DNA of 33,715 bases from Fen-1258 sp027348115 (lineage in GTDB: Bacteria > Bacteroidota > Ignavibacteria > Ignavibacteriales > Melioribacteraceae), in contig DAIEQA010000213.1 in NCBI GenBank assembly GCA_027348115.1, positions 1 through 33,715 on the forward strand. The letters are read 5' to 3'. The position numbers and the translations under genes are program-made. The notes under the pieces are model-generated. The model had not been told where the DNA came from. It did no database searches and saw nothing but the letters and a program-made list of their open reading frames with translations. Below are positions 7,064 through 15,037 of the stretch, piece by piece. The number at the start of each line of letters is the position of its first letter. Positions within the stretch are counted from its first letter, which is position 1.

Positions 7064-9523
7064 CTACCCTAAATAATTTGAAATTCTTAAAATGTCGGAG
7101 AGAATTCCTCCCGCTGTGTATTCTGCACCTGCGCCAAGTCCTTTAATTGTAAGCGGGCACTCTTTGTAGTTCATGGTTGTGAACGCAACAATATTTTCGC
7201 TGCCGTTCAACCCGAAGAACGGATGAGTCTTGTCTATTTCCTCTATTCCGAGTTTTGCTTTCCCGTTTTCATAACGGGCTATGTAACAAAGCACGCATCC
7301 TTTTCCCGCCGCTTTTCTTTTACGGTCGATCAGTTTCTGATCATCCTTTTTTAATTTCTCATAAAACTCATCGAGGGATTTTGCTTTTTCGGCCTCAGGT
7401 GAAATTAATTTTTCAATTTCGATATCCTTCATTTCAAACGGAACGCCGGATTCACGGATTAGGATCAATAATTTTCTCGCCATATCTGTGCCTTTAAGAT
7501 CGTCACGCGGATCGGGTTCAGTGTATCCTTTCTCCTTGGCAATTTTAACCACCTCGCTGAAACTGTCTTTCTCTTTAAGCGAGTTGAAAATGTAGCTTAG
7601 AGTCCCGGAGAAGACTCCTTCGATTTTATAAATCTTGTCGCCGTTTGCTATCATATCTTTAAGCGTTGCGATGACCGGCAAGGTGGCTCCTACGTTTGTT
7701 CCGTAGCGGAATTGAACGTTGTACTTGCCGGCAGTATCTCTTAGCGCTAAAAATTTATCGTAACTCTGTGTATTTGCAATTTTGTTCGGCGTCACAATGG
7801 AAATTGACGCACTTAATATTTTTAAATAATGATTAACCACACTATCGCTCGCGGTGCAATCAACAAGCACAGAATTGGGAAGTCTAAGTTCCTTCATCTT
7901 TGTAATGAAAGAATCAAGATTGGAATTTGTGCCGGCTTTGTTTAACTGTTCCTGCCAGTTTTTAAGATTGATTCCTTTCTCGTCGAACATCATCTTATCT
8001 ATGTTGATTAACCCGGCAACTTTTAGGTGGGTATGAATTTCATCCTCGATGAAAGAACCGCGTTCATAAATTAATTTGAGCAGAGCGCCCCCCACCAAAC
8101 CTGTTCCGACAAAAAACAAATTCAAAGTTCTTCGGGTTGAAGTGAACAGCGAATTATGAAGAACGTTCAATGCCTTTTTAAGAAATTGCTTGGGCACTAC
8201 GAGCGATATGTTCAACTCGGAAGAGCCCTCGGCAATTGCGACAACATTAATTCCGTTTTTACCCAACGACTGAAACACTCTGCCGGAAATTGCCGGAGTC
8301 CTCTTCATGCCTTCTCCTACAACTGCGATAATAGACATGTCCGGTTCAACTTTAACTTCGTCAATCATGCCGTCGCGTATTTCCCATTTAAATTCTTCTT
8401 CAATAACTTTTTTGGCAAGCAGTCCGTGTTCCGGTAAAACGGCAAGACAAATGCTGTGTTCCGAAGAAGCTTGTGTAATAAGAATAATATTTATATTTGC
8501 TTTGGCAAGCGCTCCGAAAAGACGAGATGAAATACCGACTACACCCACCATACCGCTTCCGGTAATTTGCAGAAGGGAAATGTCGTCAATAGAAGAAATT
8601 CCCTTTACGCTGAATGTGCCCGAATCATCTTTATCTGTTATCAATGTTCCTTCGTGCGCAGGGTTGAATGTATTCTTAATTCTAATTTTAATCCGCTGAC
8701 GCAAGGCGGGTTTCATTGTCGGCGGATGAATTACCTTCGCCCCGAAATGTGAAAGCTCCATCGCTTCTTCATAAGTTACAGATTCAAGAGAGAAGGCGTA
8801 GCGCACCTTCCGGGGATCGGCTGTTAATATACCGTCGACGTCGGTCCAGATTTCGATTTCTTCAGCGTTAAGAGCGGCGCCGAAAATTGCCGCTGTATAA
8901 TCCGAGCCGCCTCTTCCGAGCGTGGTGGTTTCATTGCGGGTTGACGAACCGATGAACCCGGTTATGATTTGAGTTTTCTTATGCTTGGCAAAATATTCTC
9001 TTATATTATTTTCAGTCTCCTCAAAATCCACCCTGGCAAAGCCGAATGTGTCGTCGGTCTTAACAAGCAATCGCGTATCCAAAAATTCAGTCTCGAAGCC
9101 GCGGGTGTTCATCACGTGAGAAATAATTGTGTTGGATAAACGCTCGCCGAAACTCATTACATAATCGAGAGTGCGCGGCGTTAACTCCTTAACCAAATAA
9201 ACTCCGTGCAGAATTTCTTCCAGATCAACAATTATTTTAATAACCACTTTGCCCAGATCAACCTTATCTTTTTTCGTTTTCATCAAATAATCGACGGCGG
9301 TAAAGTGCGTTTGCTTCAGCTGTTCCAGTTCGGCGAAATAAGATTCATCATGCTGAACCGTTTTTTGGCTTAGCGCAATTAGTTTATCCGTTACTCCCTG
9401 GAAGGCCGAAAAGACTACGCCGAAACGAATATTCTTATCGCGGTAGCCGGCAAGTATATCTATCACGTTGCTTACTCTTTCTGGTGTACCGACCGATGAA
9501 CCGCCAAATTTTAATATTCTCAT
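7064..9523 (-). CDS. thrA: Bifunctional aspartate kinase / homoserine dehydrogenase
   Basis: A fused enzyme for the first and third steps of the aspartate-threonine pathway. From the ATG at 9523 it has 819 residues, close to E. coli ThrA (820). Order: aspartokinase domain beginning MRILKFGGSSVGTPERV; two ACT regulatory domains (near VVGISSRLFGALAKANINI and VFQSLGKNGINVVAIAEGSS), which normally bind threonine; then a homoserine dehydrogenase with the NAD(P) motif FVGTGLVGGALLKL and the catalytic region KGYTEPDPRDDLKGTDMARK. A reading from a TTG at 9580 adds 19 residues, but it starts inside the upstream terminator hairpin and is rejected. First gene of thrA-asd-thrB-thrC-proC. Feedback inhibition by threonine is expected from the ACT domains. 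Confidence 0.97.
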   Translation of the reverse strand: MRILKFGGSSVGTPERVSNVIDILAGYRDKNIRFGVVFSAFQGVTDKLIALSQKTVQHDESYFAELEQLKQTHFTAVDYLMKTKKDKVDLGKVVIKIIVDLEEILHGVYLVKELTPRTLDYVMSFGERLSNTIISHVMNTRGFETEFLDTRLLVKTDDTFGFARVDFEETENNIREYFAKHKKTQIITGFIGSSTRNETTTLGRGGSDYTAAIFGAALNAEEIEIWTDVDGILTADPRKVRYAFSLESVTYEEAMELSHFGAKVIHPPTMKPALRQRIKIRIKNTFNPAHEGTLITDKDDSGTFSVKGISSIDDISLLQITGSGMVGVVGISSRLFGALAKANINIILITQASSEHSICLAVLPEHGLLAKKVIEEEFKWEIRDGMIDEVKVEPDMSIIAVVGEGMKRTPAISGRVFQSLGKNGINVVAIAEGSSELNISLVVPKQFLKKALNVLHNSLFTSTRRTLNLFFVGTGLVGGALLKLIYERGSFIEDEIHTHLKVAGLINIDKMMFDEKGINLKNWQEQLNKAGTNSNLDSFITKMKELRLPNSVLVDCTASDSVVNHYLKILSASISIVTPNKIANTQSYDKFLALRDTAGKYNVQFRYGTNVGATLPVIATLKDMIANGDKIYKIEGVFSGTLSYIFNSLKEKDSFSEVVKIAKEKGYTEPDPRDDLKGTDMARKLLILIRESGVPFEMKDIEIEKLISPEAEKAKSLDEFYEKLKKDDQKLIDRKRKAAGKGCVLCYIARYENGKAKLGIEEIDKTHPFFGLNGSENIVAFTTMNYKECPLTIKGLGAGAEYTAGGILSDILRISNYLG

Positions 9524-9563
9524 TTTATTCTCACGCTCGCTTTGTTTTTCGTTATCAAGTATA

Positions 9564-9593
9564 TAAAAAAAGCCCCGCAAGTTCGCGGGGCTT
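9564..9593 (-). terminator. Rho-independent terminator between the DUF6252-like gene and thrA
   Basis: Perfect 9-bp GC-rich stem AAGCCCCGC/GCGGGGCTT (9570-9578 with 9585-9593) with a six-base loop, followed on the minus strand by a run of seven T. It lies 26 bases after the stop at 9620 and about 40 bases before the thrA ATG. Confidence 0.92.
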
Positions 9594-9619
9594 AAAAATT
9601 TCCAACTTTTTCTTTAATT

Positions 9620-10156
9620 TTATTTGCCCTGCGCAATTGCATCTTTATACGTTATGTTCGTGAATTTTCCATCCGTGATATCCATGCTCGGTCGTTTTTG
9701 ATTTTCGTCGCTCGTATATTCGAATTTTTCTACCTTAAACTCAAACGTGCCTGAAATAGTTTTTTTCTCGGGGTTGAACTCGGTGATTAACGTTTTGCCT
9801 TCAACGGCATTCCACTGCGGATTTTCCGGTCCGTCCGGAACCCAAATAATTTCGGATTCTGGAGATAAACTGTTCTCGCCGTTGTGATCTATATATTTTA
9901 GAGTTGCCGGTAAATCTTTTATCTTGTCTGCCTTAAGGTATAAGTACATAATTTTTTCGCCGTCAACAACGTTTAGCTGAATGACTTTTTCTTTATTCAT
10001 AACAACCAACGCGGCGTCTTTAACCAGGCCTTTGAATGCCTGGCCTTTAATATTGCATGAAAATTCCTGCTGCGCGTTAAGAATCGAAACAGGGAAGATT
10101 TGAATCAATACCAGTATGGCCGAAAAGGTAACAGCAATCCGTATATTTTTTTTCAT
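9620..10156 (-). CDS. Secreted DUF6252-like protein of unknown function
   Basis: A 178-residue protein with an N-terminal signal peptide (MKKNIRIAVTFSAILVLIQI, cleavage probably after ILNAQ). The mature domain is predicted beta-rich. The layout recalls the DUF6252 family of Bacteroidota secreted proteins: a beginning like FSCNIKGQAFKG, a central YIDHNGENSLSPES segment, and an ending SGTFEFKVEKF...DITDGKFTNITY. No catalytic motif is visible. An AGGAG five bases before the ATG supports the start. It is monocistronic by appearance, with a strong terminator immediately downstream and another terminator ahead of it (10255-10288). Family placement is tentative. Confidence 0.72.
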   Translation of the reverse strand: MKKNIRIAVTFSAILVLIQIFPVSILNAQQEFSCNIKGQAFKGLVKDAALVVMNKEKVIQLNVVDGEKIMYLYLKADKIKDLPATLKYIDHNGENSLSPESEIIWVPDGPENPQWNAVEGKTLITEFNPEKKTISGTFEFKVEKFEYTSDENQKRPSMDITDGKFTNITYKDAIAQGK

Positions 10157-10254
10157 TTTTACTCCTGCAAGCTAAACAATTTTCAGAATCCTCAGAAGGC
10201 AGCCACAAGGTACTTTTTTTATAGGATTACTTCAAGTGATTTTCTTTGGGACAG

Positions 10255-10288
10255 AAAAAATGCTCATCCGGTTAACGAAGGAAGAGCA
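10255..10288 (-). terminator. Rho-independent terminator after the Memo-like gene
   Basis: A nine-bp stem with one mismatch (10261-10269 with 10280-10288) is followed on the minus strand by TTTTTT. It starts four bases after the Memo-like stop codon. Confidence 0.75.
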
Positions 10289-10291
10289 CGA

Positions 10292-11110
10292 TTACGAAAA
10301 GACGGCAGCACTTAAGTAACCTACAACTTCGGAGTTATCGCCGGAAACATCTCCCGAATCCGAGCGCGATAGAACAGCAGATTGTTTCCTTTTAATTAGT
10401 TCTGAAGCCTTCAGCATTGCTACAATTGCCCCGCCTCCGCAGGCTTCGCATTTACCTGCATCAAGATCTGCTTGCAGCCCGGCATGGTCGAAATTTTTTA
10501 TTCTTGTCTCAACTACCGAATCCAACATATCCGCTTCGAACTTATTGTGAAAATGAGAGAGATCGGAACTGGCGATAATTAGAGTATGCTCGTTTATCAC
10601 ATCGGCTAATTTTTCGGCAAGTTCGCTTATACATCTTCTATTTTGATCTCCCATCACAATCGGAAGGATTTTGAAATCCTTATACGTCAATTGCAAAAAA
10701 GGAATTTGAACTTCTACAGCGTGTTCACCTCTATGACCGTGAATGCCTGAAAAAATTAATTTACTTTTGGCAGTAAATTTATCGCGCATCTCTTTGTCTA
10801 TAATAGCTTCTCCCAACGGCGTGCGGTACGCATCGCCGTTATAGATTGAAAATCCCGGAAAATATTCACGGTGACTCGGAGAAATTATTACTATCGTTTC
10901 ATAATTTTTTTTTGCCGCGGCGTTAAAAGCATACGCCGCAGTTTTGCCGGAATAAATATAACCGGCGTGGGGGGATACAATTCCGGCTACATCATCAAAA
11001 GTTCTTTCGGGTTTATAAGTGTTTAGCAGAAATTCAACTTCCTCTCTAAGCTTGCTTTCGTTTGCCGGGTAAAACATTCCGGCTACCGCCGGTTCTCTAA
11101 CAGATTTCAT
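10292..11110 (-). CDS. Memo-family protein (AmmeMemoRadiSam protein B)
   Basis: A 272-residue soluble protein of the MEMO1 family, structurally related to class III extradiol dioxygenases. It shows REPAVAGMFYPAN at the start, GIVSPHAGYIYSG (His48), IVIISPSHREYFPG (His80), SSDLSHFH (His186) and CEACGGGAIVAML (Cys224). The three His and the Cys correspond to the metal-pocket residues described for human MEMO1. It is 23 bases downstream of an AMMECR1-domain gene on the same strand. This pair, usually with a radical SAM protein, forms the conserved AmmeMemoRadiSam set, whose biochemical role is still poorly defined. No radical SAM gene is in this window. A GAGGTG site before the ATG supports the start. 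Confidence 0.92.
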   Translation of the reverse strand: MKSVREPAVAGMFYPANESKLREEVEFLLNTYKPERTFDDVAGIVSPHAGYIYSGKTAAYAFNAAAKKNYETIVIISPSHREYFPGFSIYNGDAYRTPLGEAIIDKEMRDKFTAKSKLIFSGIHGHRGEHAVEVQIPFLQLTYKDFKILPIVMGDQNRRCISELAEKLADVINEHTLIIASSDLSHFHNKFEADMLDSVVETRIKNFDHAGLQADLDAGKCEACGGGAIVAMLKASELIKRKQSAVLSRSDSGDVSGDNSEVVGYLSAAVFS

Positions 11111-11133
11111 CTTTACACCTCATCTACTTCAGA

Positions 11134-11688
11134 CTAAAAATCATTTTCGCTAAATACAGTTGCCGTAAAACCGCTCAATTTTAATTGCTTGTCGCGCCAA
11201 TAATCGGAACGGAATCCCGTCTTCATGCAAATCGCATCCAGGTATTGTTCTTTGTTCATGCGGTGTTCAACAGGAACCTGCGGCAGCAGAAGTCCCCGCC
11301 TTCCTTTTTCTTCGAGTATTAAACCGTGTTTACCGATTTCTATCTCATCGTAACTGTTCAGAGGAAACGGTTCGGAAAGAACTGAAATTTCTATCGAAAG
11401 ATTTTTCACTTCGGAAAGATCAACAGGTTCAAAACGGGGATCACCTTGCGAAGCTTGAATAGCAGCATCGCAGACGGTATCGAATAACGGCCGGTCCGAA
11501 ATTATGTAGCCGATGCATCCACGCAGCTTTTTATTTTCAGTTAATGTTACAAACACCCCGGCATGTGTTTTTAGTACTGGATATTCTATGTAGTCGGGCG
11601 CCTTTAATTGTTCGCCCGTGAAAAACGAAATAATCGCATTTCTTGCCGTTTCAAGAAGCAGCTTTTTTTCTTCTAGTGAAATTTCCAT
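11134..11688 (-). CDS. AMMECR1-domain protein (AmmeMemoRadiSam protein A)
   Basis: A 184-residue protein spanning one AMMECR1 domain. The hallmark LRGCIGYI is at residues 55-62, with AIQASQGDPRFEPV, IEISVLSEPFPL and KGRRGLLLPQVPVE downstream, all in the family's usual order and spacing. The Cys in LRGCIG is invariant in the family and is the obvious candidate functional residue, though no reaction has been proven to my knowledge. It directly precedes the Memo-like gene, so the two are probably co-transcribed and act together in the cytoplasm. It lies 91 bases downstream of the DUF4905-like gene, so it may belong to a longer leftward transcript starting at tnaA. Confidence 0.93.
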   Translation of the reverse strand: MEISLEEKKLLLETARNAIISFFTGEQLKAPDYIEYPVLKTHAGVFVTLTENKKLRGCIGYIISDRPLFDTVCDAAIQASQGDPRFEPVDLSEVKNLSIEISVLSEPFPLNSYDEIEIGKHGLILEEKGRRGLLLPQVPVEHRMNKEQYLDAICMKTGFRSDYWRDKQLKLSGFTATVFSENDF

Positions 11689-11779
11689 CTCACATTTATC
11701 GAATCAATTATACATGTTTTCTTCTACCCTAAAACCGGAAAATTTTCCACAATCAATATTCCTAAGTTTAGCAACGAGT

Positions 11780-12598
11780 TCAATTTATAGAATAAATAAT
11801 CACTTCGTTTTTTTCTCGCAGGAGGACAAGAAGATTTTTATAAGTAAAAAACGAGTCGGTGAAAAAAGCTCTTACGTTTGTGTTTATGATTTCGTCCAGT
11901 ATTACTTTGTTGCTCATAAGATCGATAGCGGTGAATTTATTGTATGTATTTGAAGATGACTCTTTGACGTGGTAGTTGAACAAAAGCAAATCATAATAGA
12001 GTATGTATTCAATGTTACCCGTCACTTCCAAATTTGCGGTTTGAGATTGAATAGCTCTTGTAATTGTCAAATCTACATCCGCGGAAAAATTTTTAGGAAA
12101 CGTATAAACGCTCCAATCTTTTTCATTTTCCGAAAGGTTTCTTAGCGAATTAACGGCTTCAGAATTGTTTCCAAGATCTTCAACAACTTCGCCGGTAAGA
12201 TAATTGAGCGAGGTAAAATATCTTTCGTCGAAGCCCTGCTTGTATCCGTAAACTTTATCCTTATATGCGAACAGGAAGGATAACTCGTTATTTGTCCACA
12301 ATACTTTTTGAGTTGGTATATCGACGGCAATAATTTCTTTATGGCCGGGCATATCGGGTTTGGGAAATTTATGCAGCAGGATTAGATCTTCATACACGGT
12401 TTCAATACCAACCCAGTGTTTTTCTTCAAGCTGGAAATCGGAGAATATTTTTTTGCCGGTAAATAATTCGAAACACTGAAGTGAGACCTCTTTTGTTGAG
12501 CGGTCTCTTGTTTCCAAAATTAATTTTTCCGGATCGGAAATGAGTATCCTCCAGATTTGCCCGGAAGATTTATAAGAATATAGTTTTGTTAGATTCAT
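11780..12598 (-). CDS. DUF4905-like protein of unknown function
   Basis: A 272-residue protein with no signal peptide or membrane segment. The sequence alternates short strands in a way that suggests a beta-propeller-like fold: GQIWRILISDPEKLILETRD, then VSLQCFELFTGKKIFSDFQL, WVGIETVYEDLILLHKF, IIAVDIPTQKVLWTN, YFTSLNYLTGEVVED. This pattern matches what I recall of the DUF4905 family of Bacteroidota, whose function is unknown. It sits 56 bases downstream of tnaA and 91 bases upstream of the AMMECR1 gene on the same strand. No strong ribosome site is visible before the ATG. Function cannot be assigned. Confidence 0.7.
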   Translation of the reverse strand: MNLTKLYSYKSSGQIWRILISDPEKLILETRDRSTKEVSLQCFELFTGKKIFSDFQLEEKHWVGIETVYEDLILLHKFPKPDMPGHKEIIAVDIPTQKVLWTNNELSFLFAYKDKVYGYKQGFDERYFTSLNYLTGEVVEDLGNNSEAVNSLRNLSENEKDWSVYTFPKNFSADVDLTITRAIQSQTANLEVTGNIEYILYYDLLLFNYHVKESSSNTYNKFTAIDLMSNKVILDEIINTNVRAFFTDSFFTYKNLLVLLREKNEVIIYSIN

Positions 12599-12654
12599 CG
12601 TTAGCTGTTTTATTTAAGAAACACCTTGGTAACTGCATCAAAGTTAATAAAAAA

Positions 12655-14028
12655 TTATTTCACAGGTTTAAACTTCGCCGTAAAATGTCGCAGCATCGGC
12701 GCTTCGTAAGTAATACTGTAACCTTTCATCTGTTCCCTATTTTTATAAGCTTCGATTACGACCTCGGCAACATAATCAATATGACTTTGAGTATAAACTC
12801 TTCGCGGTATGGCAAGACGAACGAGTTCCATCATTGCCGGAATCAGCTTACCGTTCTTATCATATTTACCAAACATTACGCTTCCTATCTCTACGGCGCG
12901 TACGCCGCCCTCAATAAAAAGCTCGCAGACGATGGATTGACCCGGATATTCTTCGGGCGGAACATGCGGCAAAAATCTTTTTGCATCAATATAGATTGCA
13001 TGTCCTCCCGGCGGTTCAATTATAGGCACGCCGGCATTGAGCATTTTTTCACCAAGGTATTCCGTGCTTCTAATTCTATATTGGAGATAATGTTCGTCAA
13101 CCACCTCTTCGAGACCCTGCGCGATTGCTTCAAGATCCCGTCCCGCCAATCCGCCGTAAGTAGGAAAACCTTCCGTGACGATTAAAAGATTCCTGCAGTT
13201 CATTGCAAGCTGTTCATCGTTAATTGATAGCCAGCCGCCTATATTTACAAGCGCATCTTTCTTGGCACTCATTGTGGAACCGTCCGCGTAAGAAAACATT
13301 TCCCGGCAGATTTCGAGAACAGATTTATTTTTATATCCTTCCTCGCGCAGTTTGATGAAGTAAGCATTCTCGGCAAAACGGCACGCGTCCAGGAAAAGCG
13401 GTATGCCGTATTTCCGACAAACCGATTTCACTTCGCGGATATTCTGCATCGAAACAGGCTGGCCGCCGCCGGAATTATTTGTAACCGTCAACATAACCAG
13501 CGGAATATTTTCTTTACCTACTTTTTTAATGAATGATTCCAACGCTTCAATATCAATGTTGCCTTTGAACGGCGCGCGCTGCTCGGGGTGCTTTCCAATT
13601 TCGCAAAGAAGATCAACGCCCTCGGCTCCTGTAAATTCAATGTTCGCGCGGGTAGTGTCGAAAAATGTATTGCTCGCGAAATATTTTCCGGGTCCGCCCA
13701 GAATTGAAAAGAGAATTTTTTCCGCGGCCCTTCCCTGGTGAGTTGGAATAACATATTTATCGCCTGTAATGTTTTTTACCGCTGATTCAAATTTGTAAAA
13801 ACTTTTTGCGCCCGCGTAGGATTCGTCGCCGCGCATTATTCCTGCCCACTGGTCGGAACTCATGGCGGAGGTACCGCTGTCGGTTAGAAGGTCAATTAAA
13901 ACATCGTCGGCGTGAATTAAAAAGGGATTGTACCCGGCTTCTTCCAAAATTTTTTCCCTTTCTTCTTTTGAAGTGAACCTGATTGGCTCAACCGATTTAA
14001 TTTTGAACGGCTCAATAATAGTTTTCAT
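12655..14028 (-). CDS. tnaA: Tryptophanase (tryptophan indole-lyase)
   Basis: PLP enzyme of the beta-eliminating lyase family, 457 residues. By residue count its positions coincide with Citrobacter tyrosine phenol-lyase (TPL) numbering: Tyr71 (GDESYAG), Arg100 (THQGR), Asn185, Asp214 and Arg217 (FLDACRF), and the PLP Lys257 (SAKKD). The substrate-determining positions are tryptophanase-like: Asp124 in FFDTT where TPL has Thr, Ile381 in AVEIGS where TPL has Arg, and His448 in LRHFTAK where TPL has Phe. So it most likely cleaves tryptophan to indole, pyruvate and ammonia. An AGAGG before the ATG supports the start. It faces away from the Yip1 gene across 168 bases. No TnaC-type leader peptide and no linked tryptophan permease are visible here. 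Confidence 0.92.
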   Translation of the reverse strand: MKTIIEPFKIKSVEPIRFTSKEEREKILEEAGYNPFLIHADDVLIDLLTDSGTSAMSSDQWAGIMRGDESYAGAKSFYKFESAVKNITGDKYVIPTHQGRAAEKILFSILGGPGKYFASNTFFDTTRANIEFTGAEGVDLLCEIGKHPEQRAPFKGNIDIEALESFIKKVGKENIPLVMLTVTNNSGGGQPVSMQNIREVKSVCRKYGIPLFLDACRFAENAYFIKLREEGYKNKSVLEICREMFSYADGSTMSAKKDALVNIGGWLSINDEQLAMNCRNLLIVTEGFPTYGGLAGRDLEAIAQGLEEVVDEHYLQYRIRSTEYLGEKMLNAGVPIIEPPGGHAIYIDAKRFLPHVPPEEYPGQSIVCELFIEGGVRAVEIGSVMFGKYDKNGKLIPAMMELVRLAIPRRVYTQSHIDYVAEVVIEAYKNREQMKGYSITYEAPMLRHFTAKFKPVK

Positions 14029-14196
14029 AAAACCTCTTGAAGAGTTAGTCTACATTTTTGCTATAAAATTACGACATTATTTGAAAATCATTTTAGGAAT
14101 TTTAACCGTTACTCTTTCATTTTCGATGAAATTTTTTATTAAATTAACATCAGCTAACCCCCAGCCATATTAATTAACTTAACGAGGAGAAAGTAA

Positions 14197-15027
14197 ATGG
14201 AAGAAATGCAAAACCAAGAAGCTCCAAAGATGTCTTCTGTTGAAGCAGAACATGAAGAATTCGAAATGAGTCACACGGACAAACTTGTAGGGGTGTTTTC
14301 AGAACCCGGAACAACTTTTTCCAAAATATCCAAGTTCCCTCCCAAAACTTCCGATTGGTTAATACCTGTCTTAGTGATGATCGTTATGATAATTCTTAGT
14401 CAAATAGTTATGAGGACGAATCCTGAAATCAAACGGGAGATTAAAGAAAAAGGATTGGCTGCCGTTCAAAAAAATCTTGACGACGCTGTAGCAAAAGGAC
14501 AAATGACGCGGGCGCAAGCCGACGAACAAATGAATAGAATTGAAGAAACAATGGAAAGCACAGGGCCGTTCCAAATGATTGGATTGATAGTGGGCACACC
14601 GATTGTTTTGTTCATAGTATTTTTTGTTATATCGGGATTCTTTTTACTCGTGGCAAAATTCGGGCTTAAAGGCGCAGGCACTTACAAAGACGTAATGGTT
14701 GCCTACGGTCTCCCATATTACATCGCATCCATTTCGGTAATTATAATGACAATCGCGGCGCTCGCAATGAACAAACTTTTATCTGGCATCAGCGTAGCGG
14801 ATTTTATGGGCACGGACAAATCAACAATAGGCGGATTTTTACTTGCCAAACTCGATGTCTTTTCAATTTGGTTTTACGTTGTATTCGGAATTGGCCTGGC
14901 AAAAATGAATAAATCCGAAAACACAACTAAATATGTTGTTGCAGTAATTGCGTGCTGGTTAATTTTCGGATTGTTATTCCATTTCCTCGCTAAAGCAGTT
15001 CCTTTCCTCGCCGGATTTGCCGGTTAA
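14197..15027 (+). CDS. Yip1-family integral membrane protein
   Basis: A 276-residue protein. An acidic soluble N-terminus (about 1-50) is followed by five likely membrane spans: WLIPVLVMIVMIILSQIVM; a long double-length hydrophobic stretch MIGLIVGTPIVLFIVFFV; YIASISVIIMTIAALAM; FSIWFYVVFGIGLA; and VVAVIACWLIFGLLFHF. Between spans 1 and 2 is a charged, probably helical loop (about 70-120). The layout, with FSEPGTTFSKISKFP before the first span and LAKLDVFSIWFYVVFGIGLA later, is that of bacterial YIP1-domain proteins, which have no established biochemical role. A GAGGAGA site precedes the ATG. It is the only rightward gene between 1 and 20.3 kb and ends at a strong terminator. Confidence 0.85.
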   Translation: MEEMQNQEAPKMSSVEAEHEEFEMSHTDKLVGVFSEPGTTFSKISKFPPKTSDWLIPVLVMIVMIILSQIVMRTNPEIKREIKEKGLAAVQKNLDDAVAKGQMTRAQADEQMNRIEETMESTGPFQMIGLIVGTPIVLFIVFFVISGFFLLVAKFGLKGAGTYKDVMVAYGLPYYIASISVIIMTIAALAMNKLLSGISVADFMGTDKSTIGGFLLAKLDVFSIWFYVVFGIGLAKMNKSENTTKYVVAVIACWLIFGLLFHFLAKAVPFLAGFAG

Positions 15028-15037
15028 AAATTAAAAT

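Noticed and set aside
9524..9580. N-terminal extension of thrA from a TTG at 9580
   Set aside because: The extension would be translated from within the terminator hairpin and T-run; the ATG at 9523 opens directly with the conserved aspartokinase start.
12655..14028. Tyrosine phenol-lyase as identity of the PLP lyase
   Set aside because: The tyrosine-specific Thr124, Arg381 and Phe448 are replaced by the tryptophanase residues Asp, Ile and His.
14029..14196. TnaC-like leader peptide upstream of tnaA
   Set aside because: No short frame with a Trp codon followed by a proline stop arrangement could be seen on the minus strand.
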